Shown here in pieces: positions 52,403 to 62,219 of a DNA stretch of 64,000 bases. This DNA is from an uncultured Lachnospiraceae bacterium. GTDB lineage: Bacteria; Bacillota; Clostridia; Lachnospirales; Lachnospiraceae. The notes under the pieces were generated by a model. It did not search any database, was not told where the DNA came from, and saw nothing but the letters and a program-made list of their open reading frames with translations. The stretch's first letter is position 1, and each line of letters begins with the position of its first letter. The DNA lies in contig CAJTVD010000001.1 in the NCBI GenBank assembly GCA_910579495.1, positions 161,968 to 225,967 on the forward strand. The letters are read 5' to 3'. A program made the translations under genes and the position numbers.

Positions 52403-52472
52403 GAAAATTTTGCCACAGTTTGCTGCGCCACTGCTGGCAGGAGGAACGGCATCTGCATTGCCGCCATGGCCC

Positions 52473-53546
52473 TTAATCCTGCAGGACCCTCATCATTTTA
52501 TAGGGTGTCCTGTAATTATAGGAAGAAATCTTAATCCCCGTTTTGGGGCTGCTGGCGTGGATTACCTGCCCGCCGCCAATGTAGATTGCCACATGGTTGA
52601 TCCTGCCGCCCTTTGCATAAAATACCAGATCCCCCGGCTGAAGGTCGGATGCGCTGATCTTCTTGCCAACATTTGCCTGCTCCCTGGATGTCCGGGGAAG
52701 GGATACATTATATTTTTTGAACACACTGAGCACAAAACCGGAACAGTCTGCCCCTTTGGTAAGGCTTGTCCCGCCCCACACATAAGGGTTTCCCAAAAAC
52801 TGCTTTGCATACTGGCAAAGATCCACCCTGATATCTGACACGCCCTGGCCATACATAAGCTCCGTCAGGGTAATCGCTGTGTTTAACTCAAATTTCACCT
52901 CCACGTAATCACCGGAGACAAAGACTTCCTCATCGTCCAGGTAAACCTTGACCCAGCCATCTTCCCGTACCTCCACCACGTCCAGGACCTCCCCTGCCGC
53001 TACCTGGGTAACGATCTCCGCATCCGTGTTGGGCTCTTCCCTGATGTTCAGGGCGTCCGCAGTAGATACGGCTACTGCCGATGCCAGCTCTTCCCCCCGC
53101 ATTTTCGCTTCAAATCCGGTAACAAGGTATTCTTCCTTTACGTAGCCCTCTACCTTGCCCGAGGTTATGTATGCCCATCCGTTTTCGCTGCTCACAATTT
53201 CACAGGCTGCATTTTTCGGCAGCTTCCCCACAAGCTTCGCGGACTCCGCCGGTTCCTGCCTGATATTTAAATTATTCTCTGACGTGTTGCAGATTGCCAG
53301 ATGGGTGTAGCCCCAGAGGGCACCCTCTGCATTTTTGGCAATTTCCACATATTCCACCTTGGTAAGAGGGGATTGAAATAAATTCCCGATACCTGCCGTC
53401 AGTAATTCTTCTGTATTATTTGCTGTATTATCTGTTTTGGCCTGTACACCTTTTTCATTTAGTTCCGCCCCGTAAATAGAAAGGGGTTCCCCGAGACACA
53501 GCATAGATGCAAGAACACAAACCCCGCAAATCATTTGTTTTTTCAA
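52473..53546 (-). CDS. NlpC/P60 cell-wall hydrolase with SH3 domains
   Basis: The 357-residue secreted protein has a signal peptide (ICGVCVLASMLCLGE), two bacterial SH3 domains (about 75-140 and 150-215) and a C-terminal NlpC/P60 endopeptidase. The Cys is in KGADCSGFVLSVF (about 267) and the His in GRINHVAIYIGG (about 317). It should cut peptide stems of peptidoglycan. GGAGG precedes the start. It has a perfect promoter of its own and stands inside the otherwise conserved ribF-rpsO interval, so it is an insertion there. Confidence 0.93.
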   Translation of the reverse strand: MKKQMICGVCVLASMLCLGEPLSIYGAELNEKGVQAKTDNTANNTEELLTAGIGNLFQSPLTKVEYVEIAKNAEGALWGYTHLAICNTSENNLNIRQEPAESAKLVGKLPKNAACEIVSSENGWAYITSGKVEGYVKEEYLVTGFEAKMRGEELASAVAVSTADALNIREEPNTDAEIVTQVAAGEVLDVVEVREDGWVKVYLDDEEVFVSGDYVEVKFELNTAITLTELMYGQGVSDIRVDLCQYAKQFLGNPYVWGGTSLTKGADCSGFVLSVFKKYNVSLPRTSREQANVGKKISASDLQPGDLVFYAKGGRINHVAIYIGGGQVIHASSPKTGIKISSYNYRTPYKMMRVLQD

Positions 53547-53595
53547 AACGCGACCTCCAAAGTTATTACAAAATTGTTACAAAACCAACATGGCT

Positions 53596-53624
53596 ATTAT
53601 AACAGGGAACTCTTTGGATGTCAA
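53596..53624 (-). promoter_or_regulatory. Consensus sigma-A promoter of the NlpC/P60 gene
   Basis: Minus strand TTGACA (53619-53624), 17-base spacer, TATAAT (53596-53601). Both hexamers and the spacing are perfect, so strong constitutive expression is expected. Confidence 0.9.
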
Positions 53625-53671
53625 ACAGAGCTTTGAAATTTTTTCGGGGAAATATTGCCAGATCCTGTGTT

Positions 53672-54604
53672 TCACTTGTCTTTCCTTCTGTTGTGGAACT
53701 GCCTTCCCTGGGCAATATCTTGCTCCATCTGGGCTTTCAGTTCCCCAACATCTTTAAATTTCATCTCCGGCCTCTTAAACTGTAACAATTCTGTTACAAT
53801 TTCTTTTCCATACATGTCCTCGCCAAAGTCATAAAGATAGGTCTCTACACTTACCGCTTTGGTTTCATTGACCGTGGGCTTTTGCCCGATGTTGGTAATA
53901 CCAGGGCAGCAGCGGCCTTCAAAAGAGACCCGGGAATAGTAAACACCCATTGGCGGCAGGAGCTTTTCCTCCCTGGGATAGAGGTTCAGGGTAGGCATTC
54001 CCAGCCGCCTTCCCAGCCGGTTCCCCGGGGCTACCTGCCCCTCAAAGCTATAGGGGCGCCCCAGCAGCTTCCACGCCATATCCATGTTCCCCGCCTCCAC
54101 CTGGTCACGGACAAAGGTGGAGCTGACCTCACGCCCCTTATAATATACTTTGTCAATAATCTGTACCTGGTAGCCAAAATCTGCGGAAAGCCTTTGCAAA
54201 AGCTCCCTGTCCCCTCTCCCCTGGCTGCCAAAGGAGACATCCGCCCCGGCGGCAATGTAGCCTGCCTGCAGCTGCCCTGCCAGATACCTTTTAACAAATT
54301 CCTCCGCAGGCGTGGCTGCGGTTGCCTGGTCCAGGGGAAATTCCACCAGAAGGTCTATTCCCATTTTCTCAAAAAGCTTCCTTTTTTCCTGCCGGGTAGT
54401 CAGTTCCTTCCCTTTTTCCCGCCCGAAAAAAACAGCCGGGGAGGGGTGGAATGTAAAGGCCGTTGCCAAAAATCCCTGTCCCTTCCGGCGGAGAATATGG
54501 GAAAGGAGCTGCAGGTGCCCTATGTGGAGGCCGTCAAATTTCCCTATCGCCAGGGCAGTTTTTTGCCCTGCCCGAAAATCCAGTGTATCGCATATAATTT
54601 CCAT
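53672..54604 (-). CDS. ribF: Bifunctional riboflavin kinase / FAD synthetase
   Basis: Turns riboflavin to FMN and then FAD. The 310 residues have the nucleotidyltransferase half (GKFDGLHIGHLQLLSHI at about 20-36, FVRDQVEAGNMDMAWKLLGR) and the kinase half (NRLGRRLGMPTLNL). ATG 54604 follows GGGAGGGG. It lies 33 bases after truB, the usual truB-ribF order. Confidence 0.95.
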   Translation of the reverse strand: MEIICDTLDFRAGQKTALAIGKFDGLHIGHLQLLSHILRRKGQGFLATAFTFHPSPAVFFGREKGKELTTRQEKRKLFEKMGIDLLVEFPLDQATAATPAEEFVKRYLAGQLQAGYIAAGADVSFGSQGRGDRELLQRLSADFGYQVQIIDKVYYKGREVSSTFVRDQVEAGNMDMAWKLLGRPYSFEGQVAPGNRLGRRLGMPTLNLYPREEKLLPPMGVYYSRVSFEGRCCPGITNIGQKPTVNETKAVSVETYLYDFGEDMYGKEIVTELLQFKRPEMKFKDVGELKAQMEQDIAQGRQFHNRRKDK

Positions 54605-54637
54605 CTTCCCCTCCCTGCAAAGCCCTCCTGCCAAAGC

Positions 54638-55546
54638 TTAAGCCTCCGGCAGGAACATTTTCACCGGGCAAAGCAGCCCCTGCCCTGCCTGATAACAATA
54701 AACCCCATAAAAAATGCCCTCCTGGCCATAAACCCGGAACTGCTGGCCCTGGGAAAAGCCCCCCGTTACAGGCACAATGTCCTCCACCCTTAAGGGATTC
54801 CCGTTTTTCAGGAGCCTGAGGGCGCTTTCTTTTACCTTAACCACAGGGAACTGCCGGAACATATGCTCCACAGGGACCACTGCCCCCGTTAGGGCATTTT
54901 CATCGGAAAGCCGCTGTAATTCCTTCAATGCCAGGGCATTTTCTATGGTAAATTCCCCCACCCTTGTCCTGGTAAGGCTTTTCATCACCCCGCCGCAGCC
55001 CAGCACCTGCCCTATGTCGTGGCACAGTGTCCGGATATAGGTTCCCTTGGAACAGGCTACTTTAATGGTATATTCAGGGTGCTCTTCTTTTTGTATCTCC
55101 AGGGAAAAAATTGTCACCGGCCGGGCTGCCCGGGCCACCTCCTGCCCCTTCCTGGCCAGGTCGCAGAGCTTTTTGCCGTTTACCTTCAGGGCGGAATACA
55201 TAGGCGGCGTCTGGAGGATCTCCCCCACAAAGCCCTCTGCTGCCCGGGCCACTTCCTCCGGGCTGGCCCCTACTGCCTTCTCCTCCAGAATTTTCCCTGA
55301 AATATCCTGGGTGTCTGTGACAATCCCAAGGCGCAGGCAGGCAATATATTCCTTGCTCCTGTCTGTGAGCATATCACAAAGCCTGGTCCCGTTTCCCAGG
55401 CACACAGGAAGAACCCCCACCGCATCCGGGTCAAGGGTTCCTGTGTGTCCGATTTTTTTCTGTTTACATATTCCCCGGAGCTTTGCCACCACGTCATGGG
55501 AGGTAAAGCCCGCTTCCTTATATACATTGATGATTCCGTGATACAT
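54638..55546 (-). CDS. truB: tRNA pseudouridine-55 synthase B
   Basis: Makes pseudouridine-55 in the T loop of tRNAs. The 302 residues hold the catalytic Asp in KIGHTGTLDPDAVGVLPVCLG (in two parts), GKKLCDLARKG, and a C-terminal RNA-binding domain. 11 bases after the DHH gene. Confidence 0.96.
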   Translation of the reverse strand: MYHGIINVYKEAGFTSHDVVAKLRGICKQKKIGHTGTLDPDAVGVLPVCLGNGTRLCDMLTDRSKEYIACLRLGIVTDTQDISGKILEEKAVGASPEEVARAAEGFVGEILQTPPMYSALKVNGKKLCDLARKGQEVARAARPVTIFSLEIQKEEHPEYTIKVACSKGTYIRTLCHDIGQVLGCGGVMKSLTRTRVGEFTIENALALKELQRLSDENALTGAVVPVEHMFRQFPVVKVKESALRLLKNGNPLRVEDIVPVTGGFSQGQQFRVYGQEGIFYGVYCYQAGQGLLCPVKMFLPEA

Positions 55547-55557
55547 ATTCTCACGCC

Positions 55558-56523
55558 CTAAGCCTTTTTCTCAGTTTTAAGCTGTGCATCAATCTGTGCG
55601 GACAGGTTGTTGACGATATCGTGGAAAGTTCCCTGCATATCCGCCCCCGCTGCCCTCACATGCCCGCCGCCGCCAAAGAACATGGCTACCTTTGCCACAT
55701 CCACCTTTCCGTTGGAGCGCAGGCTTACCTTATACTTTAACACATCCGTCTGGTACATGAAAATGGCACACTCCACGCCCTTGGTAAGCCGGAGCTGGTT
55801 CACAATGCCGTCTAAGTCATGGGAATCTGCCCGGTAAAAGCCCATGGTCTTTTTGTCCACCATGCTTACCACACATTTTCCGTCCATAAATATGATGCTT
55901 TCAAGCAGCGCCCTTCCCAAAATCTGGTTCTGGACATAGGTCTTTTCATAGAATGTTTCGTCAATAAGCCTGGAAAAATCAAAGCCGTAGGAAATCAGCT
56001 CCGCTGCGGCCCGCAGGGTTTTGGGCGAGGTATTGGAGTACCGGAACACTCCCGTGTCGTGGACTATTCCTATATAAAGGGCTTTGGCGATCTCTTCATC
56101 CAGCAAGGACTTATCCCCGATCACTTCATAAACCAGCTCACTTGTGGAGCTTGCTTCCGGCATTATGTAATTCACATCCCCACAGCCTGTGTTGCTTACA
56201 TGATGGTCAATATTGATTTTTTTCCCGGCGGCGCAGAAATATTTTTCCCCTTCGCCCATCCGCTCTTTTACCGTATCAAGGGCAATAAACACATCGAATT
56301 TTTCTACATCCGAAGCAAAATCCGTCTGGATTTCATCCAGCCCACTGATACAGGAAAAAACCGCCGGAGGCTCTTCCAGCATCACCCGCACCCTGGCCTG
56401 GGGGCATACCTTTTTTAAATAAAGGTACAGCCCCATGGATGCCCCGATACAGTCCCCGTCAGGCCTGATATGGCCGCCAATCCCAATACTGCCCGCATCT
56501 TTTACTTCTTCATATATATTCAT
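55558..56523 (-). CDS. DHH/DHHA1 phosphoesterase, NrnA-like nanoRNase
   Basis: Degrades short oligoribonucleotides or pAp; some relatives hydrolyse c-di-AMP products. The 321 residues show GHIRPDGDCIGASMGLY, the first metal motif, then FIALDTVK, NIDHHVSN (the DHH motif) and DTGVF. The C-terminal GGGGHVRAAG belongs to DHHA1. ATG 56523 lies at the end of copy C of the repeated start element, with GGGGG as ribosome site. Position between rbfA and truB is the common one. Confidence 0.93.
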   Translation of the reverse strand: MNIYEEVKDAGSIGIGGHIRPDGDCIGASMGLYLYLKKVCPQARVRVMLEEPPAVFSCISGLDEIQTDFASDVEKFDVFIALDTVKERMGEGEKYFCAAGKKINIDHHVSNTGCGDVNYIMPEASSTSELVYEVIGDKSLLDEEIAKALYIGIVHDTGVFRYSNTSPKTLRAAAELISYGFDFSRLIDETFYEKTYVQNQILGRALLESIIFMDGKCVVSMVDKKTMGFYRADSHDLDGIVNQLRLTKGVECAIFMYQTDVLKYKVSLRSNGKVDVAKVAMFFGGGGHVRAAGADMQGTFHDIVNNLSAQIDAQLKTEKKA

Positions 56524-56570
56524 ACTTTTTACCCCCGCATATCGCAGACCCTGTTTGCGGTACTGCATCA
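56521..56570 (-). repeat. Translation-start repeat, copy C (nrnA-like gene)
   Basis: Minus strand, immediately after the rbfA stop: TGATGCAGTACCGCA, variable segment, TGCGATATGC, GGGGG, AAAAAGTATG. CGCA and TGCG pair perfectly here, forming a hairpin before the ribosome site. Confidence 0.65.
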
Positions 56571-56942
56571 TTAAGAGTTTGAGTTTTCTTTTCCCTGATT
56601 CACCTGGTCAATCAGCCTGGACATCTTCACCCCGTAGGCAATGGACTGGTCGGCAATAAAGTGGATTTCCGGGGTATTGCGCAGGTTCACCCGCTCCGCC
56701 AGTTCCCTGCGGATAAAGCCTGCCGCACTGTTTAACCCCTCTAAAGTATCCTTCCTTGCCTGTTCATCACCGTATACGCTGATCCATGCCTTACAGGTCT
56801 TTAGATCAGGCGCAACTTCCACGGAAACCACAGAGGTCAGGGAGCTGACCCTTGGGTCCTTAAGCTCCCCCCGGATGATTTCCGCTAAAACCCGCTGCAC
56901 CTCCCCGTTGATCCGTATATTTTTCGTACTGTTTTTTCTCAC
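56571..56942 (-). CDS. rbfA: 30S ribosome-binding factor A
   Basis: KH-type protein needed for late 16S rRNA maturation. The 123 residues start [20 protein letters not shown], contain [20 protein letters not shown], and end with the acidic/Asn tail. Overlaps infB by 4 bases. Confidence 0.95.
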   Translation of the reverse strand: MRKNSTKNIRINGEVQRVLAEIIRGELKDPRVSSLTSVVSVEVAPDLKTCKAWISVYGDEQARKDTLEGLNSAAGFIRRELAERVNLRNTPEIHFIADQSIAYGVKMSRLIDQVNQGKENSNS

Positions 56943-59900
56943 CTTGGAACCTCCACCATAATATATGCCTCTACAATGTCAAGCTCCTGCATCTGGTCAA
57001 AACCTTCAAATACAAGGCCGCATTCAAATCCTGCCCTGACTTCTTTCACATCGTCCTTGAAACGCTTAAGGGATGCCAGCGCCCCTTCGTAAATCTGGTC
57101 CCCTTCCCTGGCGATACGCACCTTGCAGTCTCTCTGGAAGGTACCGTCCAGTATATAGGAGCCGGCAATATTCCCTACCGCTGAAGCCTTGAAAATCTGG
57201 CGCACCTCTGCATGGCCGATCACTTTCTCCTCAAATACAGGGTCAAGCATCCCCTTCATGGCTGCTTCAATATCCTCAATGGCCTGATAAATAACTTTAT
57301 AAAGCCGGATATCCACCCCTTCTCTCTCCGCAATGGCTTTCGCCGTAGCGTCAGGCCGGACGTTAAAGCCAATAATAATTGCCGAGGACGCGGAGGCCAG
57401 GGACACATCGGACTCGTTGATGGCGCCTACGCCGCCATGGATACATTTTACTACTACTTCCTCGTTGGAAAGCTTCATCAGGCTCTGCTTTACTGCTTCC
57501 ACGCTGCCTTGTACATCCGCCTTTACGATAATGTTCAGCTCTTTCAGGTTGCCTGCCTGGATCTGGCTGAACAGATCGTCCAGGGACATCTTTGCCTTGG
57601 TATCCTCCAGCATCTTTTCTTTGTTCTGGGCCAGATAAGTCTCCGCATAGGATTTGGCTGTTTTGTCGTTTTCATGGACAATGAACACTTCCCCTGCGCT
57701 GGGCACATCGGAAAGCCCCAGAATTTCCACCGGCATGGAAGGAGTTGCTTCTTTCACCCTTCTGCCCTTGTCGTCTATCATTGCCCTTACCTTGCCGTGG
57801 CTGGCCCCGGCGGAAATAAAGTCTCCCACATGGAGGGTTCCCTTCTGTACCAGCACAGTGGCCACCGGGCCTCTTCCTTTGTCCAGCTCCGCCTCAATCA
57901 CCAGGCCCCTTGCATGTCTGTTGGGATTGGCTTTCAGCTCCATAATCTCCGCCGTCAGCAGGATGGTTTCCAGAAGGTTTTCAATGCCTTCCCCGGATTT
58001 CGCGGAAACAGGCACAAATTCCGTAGTCCCGCCCCAATCCACAGGGATCAGCTCGTATTCTGTCATTTCCTGTTTTACCCTGTCAATATTCGCGCCGGGC
58101 TTATCAATCTTATTTACGGCAACCACAATTTCAATTCCCGCTGCCTTGGCATGGTTGATAGCCTCCACTGTCTGGGGCATCACCCCGTCATCTGCCGCCA
58201 CAACTAAAATGGCAATATCTGTGGAGTTGGCGCCGCGCATACGCATTGCGGTAAAGGCTTCATGCCCCGGGGTGTCAAGGAATGTAATGGACTGGCCGTT
58301 GATATTGACCGTATATGCGCCGATATGCTGGGTAATCCCCCCTGCTTCCTTATCCGTCACATTGGTTTTCCGGATAGCGTCCAGCAGGGAAGTCTTCCCA
58401 TGGTCAACATGCCCCATAACACAGATTACAGGGGGCCTGCCCTCCATTTTCTCCGCTGCCTCTTCTTCTTCCTTCAAAAGCTCCTCGATAACATCTACTT
58501 TTACTTCCCTCTCACAGATGATCTCATATTCAATGGCAATGTTCTCCGCATCCTCAAAGGAAATATCCGAATTTACATTTACAATCTGTCCCTGTAAGAA
58601 CAGCTTTTTGATGATCACGGAAGGCTGCAGCTTCATCTTATCCGCCAGCTCCTTGATGGTAAGGGTCTCAGGTATGGTGATAACTTTGATCTGCTCTTCC
58701 ATCACTTCTGTGGCTTTCTTTTCAGGCTTGATAAACCTGCCTGCCTTATTTTTGCCTTTTACTGCACTGTCATCCTCTTCATAGATAAAGTCTTTTTTAG
58801 ACTTTTTATCCTTCTCCTGGCTGATCCTGCGCTTCTCGTCATCCCTGCGCTTTTCATCCTTAACGGGGGCTTCCGAAATGAAACCTTTACCTGGCTTCTC
58901 ACCCCGTTTAAATCGATTGTCCTGCCCCTGAGCGCCTCTCTCGTTGCGGTTATTATTTCCCCCAGGCCTGTTATTATTCCTATCAGTGTTATTACCCCTG
59001 AAATCAGCCCTGCCGCCCTGGCCGCCCATACGGTTAGCCCCTTCGGGCCTTCTGCCATCGCCCCTGGCATTCCTTTCGCCTTGGCTGCTGCCACTGCCGC
59101 TGCCCGCCGCAGTCCTCTCATTCCTCTGATACCTGTCATCTCTTTGACGCCTTTCATTTCCCTGGGGCTGCCGGGATCCCCTGTTTGCCTGCCGCTCGGG
59201 CCTGCCCGACGCGCTCTGGGCAGGCCTTGCCGCCTGGGCATTTTTCTTTTCCGCAGCTTCTTTTGCTGCCCTTTCTTCCTGGGCTGCCTTTGCCGCCGCT
59301 GCTTCCTGGGCTGCTTTTGCTTCCGCTGCCTCCTTTGCCGCTTTTGCCTCGGCTTCCCTGGCTGCCTGGGCATTTTTCGCGGCGATCCTTTCATTTTCCA
59401 GTTTCTGGGCGTTGAGCTTAAAGTCAACCTGCATACTTTCCGGTATGGAAGGAGCTGTCAAAGGGCGGATAATCTTATGGGGAACCTCCTTTTTCTGGCC
59501 TCCCTGCCCCTGGCGGCGGTTCTGGTTTGGCTGGTTCTGGCGGTTTCCGCCCCCCGCCCCCTGGCGCCCTGCCTGCCCGGGCTTTTGCTGTCCCTGTTTT
59601 TGTTGTGCCTGCTTTGGCTGTCCCTGCTTTTTCTCCCCTGCCCCATTAGGATGGTTTCCCTGGGAATTGCTGCTGCCGGAATGGGACGCCTGGGAACGCT
59701 GCCCCGGGATATTACTGTTATGGGGATTGCTGACAACAATAATTTTCTTCTTTCTTCTGGGCGCTTCCCCCCCTGCCTGCCCCTGGGCTTTTTCCCTGCC
59801 CTCCGGCTTTGTTTCCTGCCGGGGCTGTTTTTTGTCCTCCTGGGCGGGCTTTGGGCTTTGCTGCGCCGCGCCGTCTGATTTGGCCCCTGCTTTCTGTTCC

Positions 59901-60121
59901 GGCTTCTGGCTGGCTTTTGTTTCCTGCTTTTCCAGGGCATTTTGGCCTGCCTTCCCTGCGTTTTCCCTGCCAAAAGCTTTTCTGACCATCTCTGCCGCTT
60001 CCTCTTCCAGGGCGCTTTGGGCTGCTTTTACTTCTATTCCTTTATCCTGTAAAAAAGCAATGATTTCTTTACTTTGCTTTTCCAATTCTTTTGCTATCTC
60101 ATGCACTTTAATTTTGGCCAT
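56939..60121 (-). CDS. infB: Translation initiation factor IF-2 with unusually long linker
   Basis: GTPase that brings initiator tRNA to the ribosome. The 1060 residues are long for Firmicutes. The N-terminal IF2N domain (about 1-50: [20 protein letters not shown]) is followed by about 400 residues of low-complexity Gln/Lys/Ala/Arg/Gly/Asn-rich sequence (about 60-465). The second IF2N lies at about 480-535. The G domain has G1 [16 protein letters not shown]3 DTPGHEAF and G4 NKIDK, followed by domains II-IV. The linker gives the region a strongly biased base composition and many false open frames on the other strand. Confidence 0.97.
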   Translation of the reverse strand: MAKIKVHEIAKELEKQSKEIIAFLQDKGIEVKAAQSALEEEAAEMVRKAFGRENAGKAGQNALEKQETKASQKPEQKAGAKSDGAAQQSPKPAQEDKKQPRQETKPEGREKAQGQAGGEAPRRKKKIIVVSNPHNSNIPGQRSQASHSGSSNSQGNHPNGAGEKKQGQPKQAQQKQGQQKPGQAGRQGAGGGNRQNQPNQNRRQGQGGQKKEVPHKIIRPLTAPSIPESMQVDFKLNAQKLENERIAAKNAQAAREAEAKAAKEAAEAKAAQEAAAAKAAQEERAAKEAAEKKNAQAARPAQSASGRPERQANRGSRQPQGNERRQRDDRYQRNERTAAGSGSGSSQGERNARGDGRRPEGANRMGGQGGRADFRGNNTDRNNNRPGGNNNRNERGAQGQDNRFKRGEKPGKGFISEAPVKDEKRRDDEKRRISQEKDKKSKKDFIYEEDDSAVKGKNKAGRFIKPEKKATEVMEEQIKVITIPETLTIKELADKMKLQPSVIIKKLFLQGQIVNVNSDISFEDAENIAIEYEIICEREVKVDVIEELLKEEEEAAEKMEGRPPVICVMGHVDHGKTSLLDAIRKTNVTDKEAGGITQHIGAYTVNINGQSITFLDTPGHEAFTAMRMRGANSTDIAILVVAADDGVMPQTVEAINHAKAAGIEIVVAVNKIDKPGANIDRVKQEMTEYELIPVDWGGTTEFVPVSAKSGEGIENLLETILLTAEIMELKANPNRHARGLVIEAELDKGRGPVATVLVQKGTLHVGDFISAGASHGKVRAMIDDKGRRVKEATPSMPVEILGLSDVPSAGEVFIVHENDKTAKSYAETYLAQNKEKMLEDTKAKMSLDDLFSQIQAGNLKELNIIVKADVQGSVEAVKQSLMKLSNEEVVVKCIHGGVGAINESDVSLASASSAIIIGFNVRPDATAKAIAEREGVDIRLYKVIYQAIEDIEAAMKGMLDPVFEEKVIGHAEVRQIFKASAVGNIAGSYILDGTFQRDCKVRIAREGDQIYEGALASLKRFKDDVKEVRAGFECGLVFEGFDQMQELDIVEAYIMVEVPR

Positions 60122-60136
60122 TCCATTACCTCCGTC

Positions 60137-60457
60137 TTAATCCTGCAGCTCTTCTAAATGCTTTATGATGCTTTCCGCCAGCCCTTTTTCCGTAACCGCT
60201 GCAGATACCCTCATTTCTTTTCCGATTGCCCTGCCCAGCGAATGCCTGTCACTGTAAACATAAATCGGTATCCCATAAAATGCACACTTATCGGTGAACA
60301 TTTTTTTTGTATTCTCAGAAGCGTCACTGCTGACAATCACCAGCTCCGCCCTGCCTGCTTTCACTGCCTTCTCTGTAGAAAACTCGCCGCTTACCACATT
60401 CCTCCCCCGGGCGGCAATCCCTAAGAGAGACAGTACTTTATTATTCATGCAACGCAT
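60137..60457 (-). CDS. ylxQ: L7Ae-like ribosomal protein YlxQ
   Basis: A 106-residue member of the L7Ae/L30e/eL8 kink-turn-binding family (KVLSLLGIAARGRNVVSGEF, VIVSSDASENTKKMF, AFYGIPIYVYSDRHSLGRAIG in parts). ATG 60457 follows AAGGAG by 4 bases; ATG 60448 (13 bases) is the alternative. Overlaps ylxR. Confidence 0.92.
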   Translation of the reverse strand: MRCMNNKVLSLLGIAARGRNVVSGEFSTEKAVKAGRAELVIVSSDASENTKKMFTDKCAFYGIPIYVYSDRHSLGRAIGKEMRVSAAVTEKGLAESIIKHLEELQD

Positions 60458-60710
60458 CAAACTCCTTTTCCAGTTTCTCGTAAACCTCGCCTGGGACACT
60501 CATTTTAAAAGAACGCTCCACTCCCTTATTCTTCCGCGCTTTTAAAAGACAATCCCTTTCCCTGCAAAGATATGCGCCCCTTCCGTTCTTTTTTCCGGTA
60601 GTGTCCAAAAGGATCTCACCTTCCGGGGTACGCAGTATCCGCATCATCTCTTTCTTGCTTTTCATTTCCCCGCATCCGATGCACTGCCGCATGGGGATTT
60701 TCTTTGCCAT
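60441..60710 (-). CDS. ylxR: YlxR family RNA-binding protein (DUF448)
   Basis: An 89-residue protein with MRQCIGCGEMKSKKEMMRI and GRGAYLCRERDCLLKA, the conserved YlxR core with paired Cys. Structure-known members bind RNA; some are reported to affect transcription. It lies 12 bases after nusA, as in most Firmicutes. Confidence 0.94.
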   Translation of the reverse strand: MAKKIPMRQCIGCGEMKSKKEMMRILRTPEGEILLDTTGKKNGRGAYLCRERDCLLKARKNKGVERSFKMSVPGEVYEKLEKEFDALHE

Positions 60711-60722
60711 AAAAACTCCCCC

Positions 60723-62183
60723 TTATTCCTCCATGCCGGTATCTTCCCGGTATGCTTCTTCCTCAGGCTCTTCTTCCTCCCAAGGCTCCCCTGGTTCCCC
60801 GGAATCTTCTTCCCCGCCGGGCTCTCCTTTCTCTTCTGCTTCTTCCGGCGCTTCAATCCCTTCCTCCAGGGCAGGCCCTTCCAACGCTTCCGGTTCCTGG
60901 AAAATCTCTTCCGGTTCCTCAAAATCCTCTTCCCCGCCGGGTTCTTCCAGGTCCTCTATGGCCTCTTCCCCATAATCCTCCTCCGGCGCCTGCCCATCTG
61001 CCCCGGCAGGCGCTTCTTCTGTGCCCTCTTCCGGCTTTTCATCGAATTCCCCGTCTACGTCCATGGCCTCTTCCCCGTAATCTTCCTCATCCTCTTCATC
61101 ATATTCATCGTATTCATCCATATAGTCTTCATACCGGAAGCCATAGGCGTCTTTTGCCTGGGTCTCACTCTTGATATCGATCTTGTAGCCGGTAAGCCTG
61201 GCCGCTAACCTGGCGTTCTGCCCCTCTTTTCCGATGGCAAGGGAAAGCTGGTAATCGGGCACCACCACTTTCGCCGTCTTTTCATCCGGGTCTGCAAACA
61301 CCGCCACGATCTTCGCCGGGGATAAGGCGTTCTGTATCAGATTGCCCGGGTTGTCGTCCCAGTTGATAATATCGATTTTTTCTCCCCGCAGTTCCTCCAC
61401 AATGGAATTGACCCTGGCTCCGTTTAACCCCACACATGCGCCTACCGCATCTACGTTTATGTTGTTGGAGCGCACTGCCATCTTGGTCCTGCTTCCCGCT
61501 TCCCTGGCAATGCTCATGATTTCCACTGTCCCGTCCTTAATCTCTGTAACCTCTGCCTCAAAGAGGCGCTTTACCAGCTCCGGGTGGGTCCGGCTGACCA
61601 GGATCCTGGGGCCTTTGGGGGTATTTTTCACTTCCAGGATATAGACCTTGATCCTCTCCGTGGGCCGGAAGGTTTCCCCCCTTACCTGCTCGCTCTCGTT
61701 AAGTATCCCATCCGCCTTTCCAAGGTTTATGCTGATATTCCTGCCGATATAACGCTGGACGATACCTGTTACAATATCTTTTTCCTTTTCGAAATACTGA
61801 TTATAAATAACGCTCCGTTCTTCTTCGCGTATTTTCTGTAAAATAACATTTTTTGCATTCTGGGTAGCAATACGGCCAAACTCTTTGGATTTGATCTCTA
61901 CATGTATGATATCGCCAAGGGCTGCTCTGGATTTGATCTCCCGTGCGTCTTCCAGTGATATCTCCAGGCAGTCATCCTCCACCTCTTCCACCACTTCCTT
62001 TTCCGCATAGCACAGAAAGTCACAGGTATCTCTGTCAATTTCCACTTTCACATTGTCGGACTTGCCAAAGTGGTTCTTGCAGGCCGTAATCAGCGAGTTT
62101 TCAATAGCTTCAAAAAGCGTTTCCTTACTGATTTCCTTCTCCTTCTCCAAAATATCCAGCGCTTCCTTTAATTCCTTATTCAT
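60723..62183 (-). CDS. nusA: Transcription factor NusA with acidic C-terminal tail
   Basis: RNA-polymerase partner in pausing, termination and antitermination. The 486 residues have an N-terminal polymerase-binding domain (1-125), an S1 domain (about 130-205) and two KH domains (about 225-345, with VGACVGLNGARVNSIVEEL and LAIGKEGQNARLAARLTG). The rest (about 360-486) is a Glu/Asp/Pro/Gly-rich tail. Bacillus NusA ends near residue 371, so the tail is extra. The leader carries a terminator that may give autoregulation. Confidence 0.96.
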   Translation of the reverse strand: MNKELKEALDILEKEKEISKETLFEAIENSLITACKNHFGKSDNVKVEIDRDTCDFLCYAEKEVVEEVEDDCLEISLEDAREIKSRAALGDIIHVEIKSKEFGRIATQNAKNVILQKIREEERSVIYNQYFEKEKDIVTGIVQRYIGRNISINLGKADGILNESEQVRGETFRPTERIKVYILEVKNTPKGPRILVSRTHPELVKRLFEAEVTEIKDGTVEIMSIAREAGSRTKMAVRSNNINVDAVGACVGLNGARVNSIVEELRGEKIDIINWDDNPGNLIQNALSPAKIVAVFADPDEKTAKVVVPDYQLSLAIGKEGQNARLAARLTGYKIDIKSETQAKDAYGFRYEDYMDEYDEYDEEDEEDYGEEAMDVDGEFDEKPEEGTEEAPAGADGQAPEEDYGEEAIEDLEEPGGEEDFEEPEEIFQEPEALEGPALEEGIEAPEEAEEKGEPGGEEDSGEPGEPWEEEEPEEEAYREDTGMEE

Positions 62184-62219
62184 TTCCCTTATCCCTTTCC
62201 GCCCGCTCTTTTCCCCGGG

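Noticed and set aside
57212..59878. Several long open frames on the plus strand opposite infB
   Set aside because: They mirror the biased low-complexity codons of infB, have no ribosome sites and show no protein-family motifs.
60601..61174. Ser/Pro/Leu-rich open frames on the plus strand opposite the end of nusA
   Set aside because: They are the complement of the Glu/Asp-rich NusA tail; composition alone explains them.
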